Source of the DNA: Hyphomicrobiales bacterium
GTDB taxonomy: Bacteria > Pseudomonadota > Alphaproteobacteria > Rhizobiales > Beijerinckiaceae
DNA: 34,288 nt
Assembly: GCA_947455725.1 (NCBI GenBank)
Contig: CANGPL010000029.1
Coordinates: forward strand, 1-34,288
Direction: 5' to 3'
Below, one piece after another: positions 17,379-26,227 of the stretch (its first letter is position 1; each line of letters begins with the position of its first letter). A model generated the notes under the pieces. It was not told the DNA's origin. It saw only the letters and a program-made list of their open reading frames with translations, and did no database searches. Made by a program: the position numbers and the translations under genes.

Positions 17379-18197
17379 ATGTCTGGCAAGCGCATTATTG
17401 TTGTAGGTTCTGCCGGTCGTATGGGCCGTATGCTAATTGAGACCATTCATCAAACCGAAGGCGCTTTGCTGGTTGGGGCTATCGAACACGACGCTTCCCC
17501 TTTTCTTGGCAAAGATTCGGGATTAATCGCCGGAATTGGTGAAAATGGTATTCGGATTACCGATGATCCACTTGCGCTTTTTGCAGCAGCTGACGCGGTT
17601 ATTGATTTCTCAACGCCGTCGTCTACGACCCATTATGCCGCTTTAGCCGCTCAGGCACGGATCGTTCATGTTGTAGGTACCACCGGTATGGCATCTGACG
17701 ATATCGCCAAATTGGAGGCAGCTGCACGGCATGCTGTTATTATCCGATCTGGAAATATGAGCTTAGGCGTGAACTTGTTAGCCGCCTTGGTAAAGCGCGT
17801 GGCTAAGACGCTCGGCGAAGATTTTGACATCGAAATCCTTGAAATGCATCATCGTTTAAAGGTCGATGCGCCGTCTGGAACAGCCTTGTTACTCGGAGAA
17901 GCTGCGGCTGCTGGTCGAGGAATTCCATTGGACGACGAGCACTCCGTACGGTCCCGCGACGGGCATACGGGTGTTCGGGAGAATGGTACAATAGGATTTT
18001 CAAGTCTTCGCGGTGGAACAGTGGTCGGTGACCATAGCGTTATTTTCGCAGGCCCCCATGAGCGGATTACCTTGTCCCACAACGCTGAAAATCGGATTAT
18101 TTTTGCTCGAGGTGCCGTGCGCGCCGCGCTTTGGGGCCAAGGGAAAAAGCCGGGGCTCTACTCAATGATGGATGTACTTAATTTGGGCGATATTTAA
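17379..18197 (+). CDS. dapB: 4-hydroxy-tetrahydrodipicolinate reductase
   Basis: NAD(P)H-dependent step of the diaminopimelate/lysine pathway, supplying cell-wall precursor. The 272-residue protein has the Rossmann motif [11 protein letters not shown] (8-18), [21 protein letters not shown], the catalytic [15 protein letters not shown] with His157/His158 and Lys161, and the C-terminal [11 protein letters not shown]. The E. coli enzyme has HHRHK where this one has HHRLK; the variable position is not part of the family signature. The ATG at 17379 follows AAAGAGAA. It sits between pyrF and gpmA in the same direction, with gaps of 66 and 27 bases, so a common transcript is likely. Confidence 0.97.
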   Translation: MSGKRIIVVGSAGRMGRMLIETIHQTEGALLVGAIEHDASPFLGKDSGLIAGIGENGIRITDDPLALFAAADAVIDFSTPSSTTHYAALAAQARIVHVVGTTGMASDDIAKLEAAARHAVIIRSGNMSLGVNLLAALVKRVAKTLGEDFDIEILEMHHRLKVDAPSGTALLLGEAAAAGRGIPLDDEHSVRSRDGHTGVRENGTIGFSSLRGGTVVGDHSVIFAGPHERITLSHNAENRIIFARGAVRAALWGQGKKPGLYSMMDVLNLGDI

Positions 18198-18224
18198 ACG
18201 CGCCTTTGCTTACTGGAGACTAAA

Positions 18225-18845
18225 ATGGATCGCGTGCTTGTCCTTGTTCGTCACGGCCAAAGTGACTGGAACCTCAAAAACCTCTTCACCGGCTGGAAAG
18301 ATCCGGATTTGACCCCGCAAGGCGTCTCTGAAGCAAGCGCAGCGGGTAAACGCCTGAAAGAGATGGGGTTAACCTTCGATATTGCCTATACGTCTGCGTT
18401 GACGCGTGCGCAGCATACGTGTCGGTTGATCCTGAATGAGCTTGGCCAGTCGGATCTTCCTACGATCCGTGATCAAGCTTTGAATGAACGCGATTATGGA
18501 GATTTGTCTGGCCTTAATAAAGACGACGCGCGGGCAAAATGGGGTGAAGATCAGGTTCATTTATGGCGCCGTTCGTATGATGTGCCGCCTCCCGGTGGCG
18601 AGAGTTTGAAAGATACAGTCGCTCGCGTTTTACCTTATTATTGTCAGGAAATACTTCCCCGAGTCTTGCGCGGTGAGCGGGTTATAGTTGCCGCTCATGG
18701 TAATTCATTACGTGCTCTGGTCATGATTTTGGACCGACTAACCCCAGAAACAATTCCTAGCATGGAACTCGATACCGGCGTTCCGCTTGTTTATCATTTG
18801 AAGGCGGATTCGACGGTTGAGTCTAAAAAGGTGCTAAAGGCTTGA
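18225..18845 (+). CDS. gpmA: 2,3-bisphosphoglycerate-dependent phosphoglycerate mutase
   Basis: Interconverts 3- and 2-phosphoglycerate in glycolysis and gluconeogenesis. The 206-residue product is the short form usual in alphaproteobacteria, about 40 residues less than E. coli Gpm[12 protein letters not shown] carries the phospho-accepting His10. [21 protein letters not shown] (catalytic Glu), [15 protein letters not shown] and [14 protein letters not shown] (second catalytic His) follow. The ATG at 18225 has TGGAG upstream. The TGA overlaps the TTG start of the acetyltransferase gene, indicating translational coupling. Confidence 0.97.
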   Translation: MDRVLVLVRHGQSDWNLKNLFTGWKDPDLTPQGVSEASAAGKRLKEMGLTFDIAYTSALTRAQHTCRLILNELGQSDLPTIRDQALNERDYGDLSGLNKDDARAKWGEDQVHLWRRSYDVPPPGGESLKDTVARVLPYYCQEILPRVLRGERVIVAAHGNSLRALVMILDRLTPETIPSMELDTGVPLVYHLKADSTVESKKVLKA

Positions 18846-19360
18846 TCGAATTAGCGATTTTAGACGGCGATCAAGCCCGGCAGCGGATTCCTGAGCTCGC
18901 TTTTATTCTTCAGGATTGCGTGGCGAAGGGTGCTTCGGTCAGTTTTATGAATCCGTTTAGTCTCGCGGAGGCGATTGGATACTTTACCGATATTGCCGAA
19001 GCGGTTGCTTTGCAGGAAATTATACTTTTTGCGGCCATCGAAAACGGACGGGCGGTGGGTACTGTTCAGCTTCATCCAGTAGCCAAGCCAAATCAACCGC
19101 ATCGTGCCGAAATTGCTAAAATGTTGGTCCATTCCGCCCACAGACGGCAAGGGATTGGCCAAAAGCTGCTTGAATTAGCAGAAATTGAGGCAAAAAAGAG
19201 AGGTTATACTCTTCTTACACTGGATACAGCCTCTGGCGAAGCGGAGCGGCTTTATTCGCGCGTTGGCTATAAAAAGGCCGGAACCATCCCAAATTTTGCG
19301 CTTTGGCCCGATGGGGGTTATTGTGACACTGTATTTTATTACAAATTAATCAATGACTGA
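18842..19360 (+). CDS. GNAT-family N-acetyltransferase
   Basis: A 172-residue single-domain acetyltransferase. Motif A is intact: [22 protein letters not shown], where RRQGIG binds the acetyl-CoA pyrophosphate. Motif B follows as [24 protein letters not shown]. The C-terminal [11 protein letters not shown] is a common end for this group. Translation most likely begins at the TTG at 18842, which overlaps the gpmA stop as TTGA; AAAAAGG lies 11 bases upstream. Its 3' end overlaps alkB by eight bases. The acetyl acceptor (small amine, antibiotic or protein) cannot be told from sequence. Confidence 0.88.
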   Translation: MIELAILDGDQARQRIPELAFILQDCVAKGASVSFMNPFSLAEAIGYFTDIAEAVALQEIILFAAIENGRAVGTVQLHPVAKPNQPHRAEIAKMLVHSAHRRQGIGQKLLELAEIEAKKRGYTLLTLDTASGEAERLYSRVGYKKAGTIPNFALWPDGGYCDTVFYYKLIND

Positions 19361-19979
19361 AGAAATCGTCATCAAACCGGGCGTTTTTTACTATCCCGAA
19401 TATTTCAGCCGCGCTGTCCAAGAAGAGTTGCGTGACGAAATATTGAGTTATGCCAATGAGTTAGGCTGGTTCCAGCCGACGCTTCCGCGGTGGGGGACGC
19501 CGTTTTCGGTTAAGATGCTGAATTACGGGCCGCTCGGTTGGGTCTCGGATAAATCGGGTTACCGTTATCAGCCTACTCATCCCGAAAATGGTGCACATTG
19601 GAGGCCATTTCCGATACATATTTCTAGGCTTTGGAGTAGTCTCAACGTAGGTTTCGATAATCCCGAAGCATGTTTGATTAATTATTACCAAATGAATTCA
19701 CGCATGGGCCTGCATCAGGACCGTGACGAAGAGGATCTGAGCGTTCCGGTGATTTCCATCTCGTTGGGTGACACGGCGCTCTTTCGAATCGGAACGACCG
19801 AGCGAAAAGGACCGACCCAATCGTTAAAGTTGAAATCAGGCGACGTGCTTGTTTTTGGTGGACCAGCGCGGCTCAACTTTCACGGCATTGATCGGATCTA
19901 TCCCGGCACGTCGACCCTTCTGCCCGAGGGCGGAAGGATCAATATGACGTTGAGGCGCGTAACAAAGTCGGCGGCTTGA
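19353..19979 (+). CDS. alkB: alpha-ketoglutarate-dependent DNA dioxygenase AlkB
   Basis: Fe(II)/2-oxoglutarate dioxygenase that repairs 1-methyladenine and 3-methylcytosine by oxidative demethylation. The 208-residue protein has the iron ligands His121 and Asp123 in GLHQDRDE, His177 in LNFHGID, and the 2-oxoglutarate-binding Arg195 and Arg201 in GGRINMTLRRV. The substrate-handling LINYYQMNSRMG precedes them. Spacing matches E. coli AlkB (H131, D133, H187, R204, R210). The ATG at 19353 overlaps the acetyltransferase gene by eight bases. The gene converges on grpE with only eight bases between the stops. With the Ada-like gene at 11.7 kb this is the second alkylation-repair function in the window. 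Confidence 0.96.
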   Translation: MTEEIVIKPGVFYYPEYFSRAVQEELRDEILSYANELGWFQPTLPRWGTPFSVKMLNYGPLGWVSDKSGYRYQPTHPENGAHWRPFPIHISRLWSSLNVGFDNPEACLINYYQMNSRMGLHQDRDEEDLSVPVISISLGDTALFRIGTTERKGPTQSLKLKSGDVLVFGGPARLNFHGIDRIYPGTSTLLPEGGRINMTLRRVTKSAA

Positions 19980-19987
19980 GGCGTCGA

Positions 19988-20581
19988 TTATGCGACGGCG
20001 TCAACGCCATTATTGGCTGGACCCTTTGGGCCGCCTTTGGCGACACCCACCAAGGCCGGACGTAGAACACGTTCGCCAATCACGAAGCCTGCTTGGACGA
20101 CTTGAGTAACGGTGCCGGCAGCAACGCTTGCGTCCTCGACTTCGAACATTGCCTGATGGAGGTTAGGGTCGAATTTTTCGCCTTGGGGATCGAGCTTCTT
20201 AATGCCATGGCGTTCGAGCGTTTTCAGCAAATCCCGTTCAATCAGTTCAACCCCTTCGATCAGAGCTTTGAACGGTCCCTCGGCGCTGCTCATTGCCTCG
20301 GCCGGGATGCTTTCAATACCGCGCCGAGCATTGTCGGCAACGGTCAGCATATCGCGTGCAAATCCTGTCACGGCATAGGCTCTGGCGTCGGCCACTTCCT
20401 TTTCCGTTCGGCGACGGAGATTTTCCATATCCGCTAAAGTACGCAGCGCTTTATCTTTAAGGCTCGCGTTTTCTGCATTCAGCGCCTCGATTACGGCAAG
20501 GATTTCCGCTTCCGTCTTTTCGGGTGCGTTGGCGTCAGCTTGGGGTGCTTCGTTTACAGGCTTATCGGTCATGATACTCAT
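19988..20581 (-). CDS. grpE: nucleotide exchange factor GrpE
   Basis: Releases ADP from DnaK. The 197-residue product has an acidic disordered start, a long helix ([20 protein letters not shown], then [20 protein letters not shown]) and the conserved C-terminal beta domain ([43 protein letters not shown]). The ATG at 20581 gives MSIMTDKP; the ATG at 20572 is equally possible, and neither has a strong ribosome site. It follows glnD by 110 bases on the same strand, but a heat-shock-type promoter lies in the gap. In many relatives grpE follows hrcA; here hrcA is about 10 kb away. Confidence 0.98.
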   Translation of the reverse strand: MSIMTDKPVNEAPQADANAPEKTEAEILAVIEALNAENASLKDKALRTLADMENLRRRTEKEVADARAYAVTGFARDMLTVADNARRGIESIPAEAMSSAEGPFKALIEGVELIERDLLKTLERHGIKKLDPQGEKFDPNLHQAMFEVEDASVAAGTVTQVVQAGFVIGERVLRPALVGVAKGGPKGPANNGVDAVA

Positions 20582-20612
20582 TCAATGATGAAGTGGAAAT
20601 TTTATACGCCCG

Positions 20613-20641
20613 ATATCAGGTCTAAGACGCGGAAAATCAAG
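20613..20641 (-). promoter_or_regulatory. probable RpoH promoter of grpE
   Basis: Read on the minus strand, CTTGAT (20641-20636) is followed 16 bases later by CTGATAT (20619-20613). This resembles the dnaK promoter at 12581 (CTTGAA, 16 bases, CCTATAT) in sequence and spacing. It would start transcription roughly 25 bases before the first grpE ATG. The match is one base weaker in each box than at dnaK, so confidence is moderate. Confidence 0.55.
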
Positions 20642-20691
20642 GTCTAACGCAATAATACAACCAAGGCGGAGTGCATTCCTTCTCTAATGGC

Positions 20692-23439
20692 CTATCGAAC
20701 ACCGAAAAGTTCTAAGAGAGCTTTACGAATAGAGCCTTGCCTGACTGTATTCCCAATTTTTCCACCTGTCAGATCGGTCACATAAAACACGTCAACGACT
20801 TTCTCTCCGAAGGTTGCGATATGGGCGGATGCAATATTGATGTTTAGCTTGCCCAATAAGGTTGTGAGCTCATAAAGCAAACCCGGACGGTCCAGCCCCG
20901 AAACCTCAATGACCGTAAACCGGCTCGAAGCAGCATTATCGATGACGATTTCGGGCACAACGGTGAACGCCTTGGAGGCTTGGTTCCGTTGGGGTGCGCG
21001 TGCGGCTACCGCGTCCGAAATTTTTATCTCGCTTTTAAGAGCCTTTTCAATTCCCTGCGCGATGCGATTGGCGCGCCTAAGCTCATCCTCATCCTCGTCG
21101 AAAGCTCGGGAAATGAAGATTGTATCCAGCGCAAGTCCGTCATTTGTGGTGAAAATTTGAGCGTCGACGATGTTGGCACCAGCAGCGGCACATGCACCAG
21201 TAATAATGGCAAGCAATCGCGGATGATCCGGTGCCGATACGGTTAACTCGGTAATACCACGAAATTTGTCGGTGGCCACTTCGGTAGACAGCGTTCGCAT
21301 TTCCCGTTCAGCGGCATAGAGAAAATGCGCATGTTTGATGCGGCGTTGCAGATCAACCTTGAGCCAATAGGCCGGGTAATGGCGCGCGATATAGGTATCA
21401 AGTTCGATATCCGTCCAATTCGGTAGCGCGCGCCGTAACTCTTCCTGTGACGCGCGCACGCGTTGTTCGCGATTGATGGTCGAATGGCCACCCGCCAAGA
21501 CAATTTCGGTTTCCCAATAAAGTGTTCTAAGCAATTGCCCTTTCCAGCCGTTCCACACACCGGGCCCTACCGCGCGAATGTCACAAACAGTTAAAACCAA
21601 AAGCATACGAAGCCGCTCGAGCGTTTGAACCGTTGCAGCGAAGGCTTCGATGGTGGCTTGATCCGAAAGATCGCGGCTTTGCGCAACCGTCGACATATCA
21701 AGGTGATGTTCGATCAACCAAGCAACGGCTTCCGTTTCTGCTTCATTGAGCCCGAGTCTCGGACATAGCCGTCGGGCAACCTTGGCCCCGGCAATCGAAT
21801 GATCTTCTGGCCGACCTTTGGCTACGTCATGAAGAAATAAGGCAACATGCAAGACGCGCAAATTCCGGATCATCGGAATGATCTCATGTGCAACGGGTAA
21901 TTCGTTGGCGTGTTGTCCAGCTTCGATTTCAGCAAGCGCGCCTAAAGAGCGTAAGAGATGCTCATCGACAGTGTAATGGTGATACATATTAAACTGCATC
22001 ATCGCGACAACACGTCCAAACTCCGGCACAAATTTACCTAGGAGCCCTGCCTCATTCATTCGACGTAACGTGATTTCTGGCGAATTTTTTGAAACGAGTA
22101 ATTCGACAAAAAGTCGATTGGCTTCGCTATTCGATCTTAATTGAGAATCAACAAGCTTTAGAGATTGCGTAACAAGTCTGGCTGCGTGCGGATGAATGGC
22201 GCGATTTAAACTATCCGCCATATGAAACAAGCGGATTAAATTTACAGGGTCACGCGTAAAAACATCATCATTTGATACCGTTAAACGCTCATTTTCTAGG
22301 ATAAAATCTTTTGAACCGGCGACCGCGTTATTTTTGCGTTTCAGCCGTCCAACAAAGCGATTTAATCCTGATGCTGGCTTTGCGTGCCTTGCTTCAAGCG
22401 CTGCACAAACAATGGCTGTTAAATCGCCAACGTCTTTGGCCACTAGAAAATAACGCTTCATGAAACGCTCAACAGCCGAAAGGCCGCCATGGCTCGCATA
22501 GCCTAAACGTTGCGCAATGATCGGTTGAATATCAAAGGATAAACGCTCTTCAGAGCGGCCCGTTACAAAGTGCAATTGCGATCTTACGCGCCACAAAAAT
22601 TCTTCACAGCGTAGAAAAAGCTGACGTTCTTCTTTGCTAAAGAGACCTACACCAACGAGATCATTTACGTCGCGAACTTGATAGACATATTTGGCAATCC
22701 AAAAGAGCGTATTCAGATCGCGGAGCCCACCCTTACCATCTTTGACATTGGGCTCAACGAGATAACGTGACGATCCTGCACGTGAGACGCGCGCTTCGCG
22801 TTCGGCCAGTTTGGCGGCGACAAATTCTGCTGCGGTTCCACTCACGACTTCAAGTTCGTAACGTTTTTGAAACTCTGAAAATAAGGCTGTATCGCCTGTT
22901 AACACTCTCGCTTCGAGCAATGCCGTGCGAATGGTCATGTCGGCTTTGGCTTCACGAATACATTCTTCAACGGTGCGGACAGAATGGCCCACTTTTAGTT
23001 TCAGATCCCATAGGGCGTAGAGAATGATTTCGATAATGCTTTCAGACCAAGGCGTTGCTTTGTAGGGCAGCAGAATTAGCAAATCGATGTCTGATCCGGG
23101 CGCGAGCGTGCCTCTGCCATAGCCACCTACCGCAGCAATCGACATTTTTTCCGCATAAGACGGATTGGCTGACGGGTAAAAAACGTTTGTGGCAACGTCA
23201 AAAAGCGCGGCAATGATCTCATCCATCACTTTTGAAAGCGCCGTTACGCATTCAATCCCATTACGACCCTCATTAAGCAGGCGCTCCGCATTCTGACGGC
23301 CTTCGTTAAGCGTTTTGCGGAGAATGGCGACGACGGCTTGGCGCCTCACGGCCGCGTCAGCATCGCCAGCGGCGACGGCCCTGACGGCGGAAATTAACAT
23401 GGGAACTTCGTTGAGATCAGGAGTTGAATGGTTGACCAT
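20692..23439 (-). CDS. glnD: bifunctional uridylyltransferase/uridylyl-removing enzyme GlnD
   Basis: Senses glutamine and (de)uridylylates PII proteins to control nitrogen metabolism. The 915-residue protein has all four parts: the nucleotidyltransferase motif GGYGRGTLAPGSDIDL (105-120), the central GlnD-type helical region, an HD hydrolase domain with LFLHDVAKGRPEDHS, and two C-terminal ACT domains (ELTVSAPDHPRLLAIITG and VIEVSGLDRPGLLYELTT). The ATG at 23439 is used; Met14 is an alternative. The ribosome site is weak. In many Hyphomicrobiales glnD neighbours murJ, which is not seen here; instead grpE lies downstream. Confidence 0.97.
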   Translation of the reverse strand: MVNHSTPDLNEVPMLISAVRAVAAGDADAAVRRQAVVAILRKTLNEGRQNAERLLNEGRNGIECVTALSKVMDEIIAALFDVATNVFYPSANPSYAEKMSIAAVGGYGRGTLAPGSDIDLLILLPYKATPWSESIIEIILYALWDLKLKVGHSVRTVEECIREAKADMTIRTALLEARVLTGDTALFSEFQKRYELEVVSGTAAEFVAAKLAEREARVSRAGSSRYLVEPNVKDGKGGLRDLNTLFWIAKYVYQVRDVNDLVGVGLFSKEERQLFLRCEEFLWRVRSQLHFVTGRSEERLSFDIQPIIAQRLGYASHGGLSAVERFMKRYFLVAKDVGDLTAIVCAALEARHAKPASGLNRFVGRLKRKNNAVAGSKDFILENERLTVSNDDVFTRDPVNLIRLFHMADSLNRAIHPHAARLVTQSLKLVDSQLRSNSEANRLFVELLVSKNSPEITLRRMNEAGLLGKFVPEFGRVVAMMQFNMYHHYTVDEHLLRSLGALAEIEAGQHANELPVAHEIIPMIRNLRVLHVALFLHDVAKGRPEDHSIAGAKVARRLCPRLGLNEAETEAVAWLIEHHLDMSTVAQSRDLSDQATIEAFAATVQTLERLRMLLVLTVCDIRAVGPGVWNGWKGQLLRTLYWETEIVLAGGHSTINREQRVRASQEELRRALPNWTDIELDTYIARHYPAYWLKVDLQRRIKHAHFLYAAEREMRTLSTEVATDKFRGITELTVSAPDHPRLLAIITGACAAAGANIVDAQIFTTNDGLALDTIFISRAFDEDEDELRRANRIAQGIEKALKSEIKISDAVAARAPQRNQASKAFTVVPEIVIDNAASSRFTVIEVSGLDRPGLLYELTTLLGKLNINIASAHIATFGEKVVDVFYVTDLTGGKIGNTVRQGSIRKALLELFGVR

Positions 23440-23584
23440 GAATGCCCGTTACACCTGTTTTAAAACGGCCTTTTTGCGATAATGAAACCTTAAAGCCAAC
23501 GGAGAAGACCTTATCCCTCATTTGTAGCATTGCTGCAAAGCGAATAGACGAATAGAGGAAGGTTCATAACCGGTGGAGTGATGA

Positions 23585-23818
23585 ATGAACGACAAAGATG
23601 AGGTTATTGTAAAGGATTGTAACGGGACGCGTCTGCATGACGGTGACACGGTCCATGTTATCAAAGATCTGAAAGTCAAAGGTACATCATCGGTTATCAA
23701 GCAAGGCACCAAAGTGAAGGGCATCCGTTTGACCGATATTGCCGATGAAGTCGAATGCCGTGTTGATAATATTAAGGGACTTGTTTTGAAGACCCAGTTT
23801 CTAAAGCGGGTCAATTGA
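23585..23818 (+). CDS. PhnA-domain small protein (lacks zinc ribbon)
   Basis: A 77-residue protein matching the C-terminal domain of the PhnA/YjdM family: VKDCNGTRLHDGDTVHVIKDLKVKG, then IKQGTKVKGIRLTD, then VDNIKGLVLKTQFLKRVN. It forms a small SH3-like beta barrel. E. coli PhnA carries an N-terminal zinc ribbon ahead of this domain; here it is absent and the protein starts just before the barrel. The name alkylphosphonate utilisation protein is historical, so I do not assign that function. The ATG at 23585 has GGTGGAG upstream; the ATG at 23581 is out of frame. It diverges from glnD across 145 bases, in which no strong promoter stands out, and converges with gshB. Confidence 0.82.
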   Translation: MNDKDEVIVKDCNGTRLHDGDTVHVIKDLKVKGTSSVIKQGTKVKGIRLTDIADEVECRVDNIKGLVLKTQFLKRVN

Positions 23819-23829
23819 TCCTTCGCGCT

Positions 23830-24771
23830 TTATCGCTTTGACTCGATCGCGTCCCAGATGGCAGCCGCCAAATCTGGGCCGCCTAACCGCTTAATAGCGC
23901 GAAGTCCCGTTGGCGAGGTCACGTTAATCTCGGTCAGATTGCCGTCAATGACGTCAATGCCGACAAAAATTAAACCCAAGTCCCGCAACATCGGGCCAAT
24001 TCGCTCGCAAATTTCACGTTCACGCTTGGACAATTCCGTTGTCTCAGCTGCACCACCGCGCACCATATTGGAGCGAATATCGTCTCCCGATGGTACCCGA
24101 TTAACGGCGCCAAGTGCTACGCCATCGACCAGAATAATTCTCTTATCGCCTTCAACCACTTTGGGCAGAAAGCGTTGAATGACCCATGGCTCGCGGAAGG
24201 TGACCGAAAAGAGATCATAAAGAGAGCCAAAATTTGGATCTTTTGCGCTGACTTTGAAAACGGCAGCCCCGCCATTGCCATAGAGGGGCTTCATCACGAC
24301 GTCGCCATGCTCGCGGCGGAACGCCTCGATCTCGGCCTTGTCTCGCGTGACGAGGGTTGGCGGCATCAAGTCCGGAAATTCTGTCACCAATATTTTTTCA
24401 GGCGCGTTGCGTACCGATGCCGGATTATTCACCACCAATGTTTTGGGATGGATGCGTTCCAGCAAATGGGTCGTCGTAATATAGGCCATATCGAACGGAG
24501 GATCTTGGCGCAGAAGAACAACATCCATCGTCGAAAGATCATGACGTATAGCGGGCTTGATGGTTACGTGATCGCCTTTGACATCGCGGACGCTAACCGC
24601 TGATACGAGCGCACTCACCGTGCCATCGCGCATGGCGAGCGTATCAGGTGTGTAATAGAAAAGCTCATGGCCGCGTGCCTGCGCTTCGAGCATCAAGGCG
24701 AAGGTCGAGTCACCCGTAATATTGATCTTTTCAATGGGGTCCATTTGGACCGCGACACGGAGTTTAGCCAC
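23830..24771 (-). CDS. gshB: glutathione synthetase
   Basis: ATP-dependent joining of gamma-glutamylcysteine and glycine. The 313-residue product starts [23 protein letters not shown], the typical N terminus. It then shows [31 protein letters not shown], the ATP-grasp loop [15 protein letters not shown] and the C-terminal [21 protein letters not shown] with metal-binding Glu and Asn. The ATG at 24771 is unambiguous. It lies 33 bases downstream of yraN in a three-gene unit with rsmI, a common order in alphaproteobacteria. It supplies glutathione to enzymes such as the GST at 9.5-10.2 kb. Confidence 0.97.
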   Translation of the reverse strand: MAKLRVAVQMDPIEKINITGDSTFALMLEAQARGHELFYYTPDTLAMRDGTVSALVSAVSVRDVKGDHVTIKPAIRHDLSTMDVVLLRQDPPFDMAYITTTHLLERIHPKTLVVNNPASVRNAPEKILVTEFPDLMPPTLVTRDKAEIEAFRREHGDVVMKPLYGNGGAAVFKVSAKDPNFGSLYDLFSVTFREPWVIQRFLPKVVEGDKRIILVDGVALGAVNRVPSGDDIRSNMVRGGAAETTELSKREREICERIGPMLRDLGLIFVGIDVIDGNLTEINVTSPTGLRAIKRLGGPDLAAAIWDAIESKR

Positions 24772-24804
24772 GCTTAATGTCTCCTCAAACCAGCCTTATT
24801 TCAT

Positions 24805-25182
24805 TTACGCGAAAGGAAGCGAGAATGCATCCTCGATGTGATAGGGAAGCCGGAAAGGCCGGACGATGATGGCATCGCAGCGCAGGATATAGGTTGATGC
24901 CCAGGCATTGCGCATAAGCCAATGATCCACGGCTGATGCAAATCGGTTAATTTTTCCGGTGCTGATGGCATCTAGACCTGTTTCCAAATCTCTTCTCGCT
25001 TTGACCTCGATGAAGGCTACGAGGTCTTTGCGCGTTGCGATGATATCAATTTCTCCGCCACGGGCCGAATATCGGCGGGTTAAAACGCGATAGCCTTTGG
25101 CGGTGAGAAAAAAGATTGCGAGCCATTCGGCGATGTGCCCCCATTTCAAGGCCCATTGGCGGCTTTGCCGGGAGCGGGTCAT
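24805..25182 (-). CDS. YraN/UPF0102 family endonuclease-like protein
   Basis: A 125-residue protein with the PD-(D/E)XK-like core of the UPF0102 family: GHIAEWLAIFFLTAKGYRVLTRR, then GGEIDIIATRKDLVAFIEVKAR, in which Glu, Asp and EVK form the predicted metal-binding nuclease site. The biochemical role is not established. Its ATG at 25182 follows the rsmI TAA directly (TAAATG), and the ribosome site GAGGAG lies inside the end of rsmI, so the two are coupled. The pairing of rsmI and yraN is conserved across many bacteria. Confidence 0.92.
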   Translation of the reverse strand: MTRSRQSRQWALKWGHIAEWLAIFFLTAKGYRVLTRRYSARGGEIDIIATRKDLVAFIEVKARRDLETGLDAISTGKINRFASAVDHWLMRNAWASTYILRCDAIIVRPFRLPYHIEDAFSLPFA

Positions 25183-26085
25183 TTAGTCATCTCCTCGCGC
25201 CAAGGCGACCGCTCTTGTATAGACTTGACGACGGGGCAAGCCCGTCTCCTCGACGGTGACGGCGGTCGCATCTTTCACAGAGAGATGGGTCAGATGATGG
25301 CGCAGGCGTTCGTCTAGGCCCGTATCGCTTCGGATCACATCGGTTTCAGCCGAAGGTGGGCCAATCAGCACGACAATTTCACCTTTTGGCGTCGGTGCCG
25401 CTTCGTAGTCGGTGGCGAGGCTAGAGAGCGTACCGCGTTTGACGGTTTCAAATAGTTTGGTGAGCTCGCGGGCAACGGCTGCCGGGCGATCGCCAAGGAT
25501 TTCTGTGGCATCCGCCAGCATGGCCGCTAAACGGCGCGGGGATTCGAAAAAGACGAGCGTTGAAGGAATTGGTGCGAGGACCGATAGGCGCTCGCATCGG
25601 GCTGTAGATTTTGGCGGCAGGAAGCCTTCGAAAAAGAAACGATCGGTAGGCAAACCGGCAGCGACGAGGGCTGCCAATATGGCGGAAGGTCCTGGAACCG
25701 GTGTTACCTTTAGACCTTCTTCAAGAACGGCCTCGACGAGCTTATAGCCGGGATCCGAGACCAGCGGCGTGCCAGCATCGGAGATGAGCGCAAGCGCCTC
25801 CCCCGAATGTAAGCGCTTTAACACTTTCGGCCTCATCTCTGCCGCATTGTGCTCGTGATATGGAATTAAGGGGGTCGTAATACCGTAATGGGCCAATAAT
25901 GTGCGGCTGACGCGCGTGTCTTCGGCTAAAACCGCATGGGCGGCGGCGAGCGTCGAAAGCGCGCGAAGCGACATGTCGCGCAGATTGCCGATGGGCGTTG
26001 CGACAACGTGAAGACCGGGGGCGATTCCTTCGGCTTCGGCTTTCAGGCCGAAAACAGTATAGGAAGAGGCCTTTTCATCGCGCAT
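25183..26085 (-). CDS. rsmI: 16S rRNA (cytidine-1402-2'-O)-methyltransferase
   Basis: Methylates the ribose of C1402 in the ribosomal P site. The 300-residue protein has the family segments VVATPIGNLRDMSLRAL, LAEDTRVSRTLL, HEHNAAEM, ISDAGTPLVSDPGY, VPGPSAILAAL and RFFFEGFLPPK, and belongs to the tetrapyrrole methylase fold. The ATG at 26085 has a GGAG site; the frame is open to 26355, but that extension crosses the divergent promoter region and has no family similarity, so it is rejected. It diverges from the LppC-type gene across 142 bases, a usual arrangement. Confidence 0.96.
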   Translation of the reverse strand: MRDEKASSYTVFGLKAEAEGIAPGLHVVATPIGNLRDMSLRALSTLAAAHAVLAEDTRVSRTLLAHYGITTPLIPYHEHNAAEMRPKVLKRLHSGEALALISDAGTPLVSDPGYKLVEAVLEEGLKVTPVPGPSAILAALVAAGLPTDRFFFEGFLPPKSTARCERLSVLAPIPSTLVFFESPRRLAAMLADATEILGDRPAAVARELTKLFETVKRGTLSSLATDYEAAPTPKGEIVVLIGPPSAETDVIRSDTGLDERLRHHLTHLSVKDATAVTVEETGLPRRQVYTRAVALARGDD

Positions 26086-26227
26086 TGCAGTCTCCGGGCG
26101 AACATTCTCGTTCTGAAAAAAGGATTGGCATGGGGTAACTGGGTGACGCAAGCGCATCTGCATTGCGATCCTGCAAGGTCCCCTTGTATGATGAGGGCGC
26201 AAACTGGCGTCAGGAGATTGATTTTCG

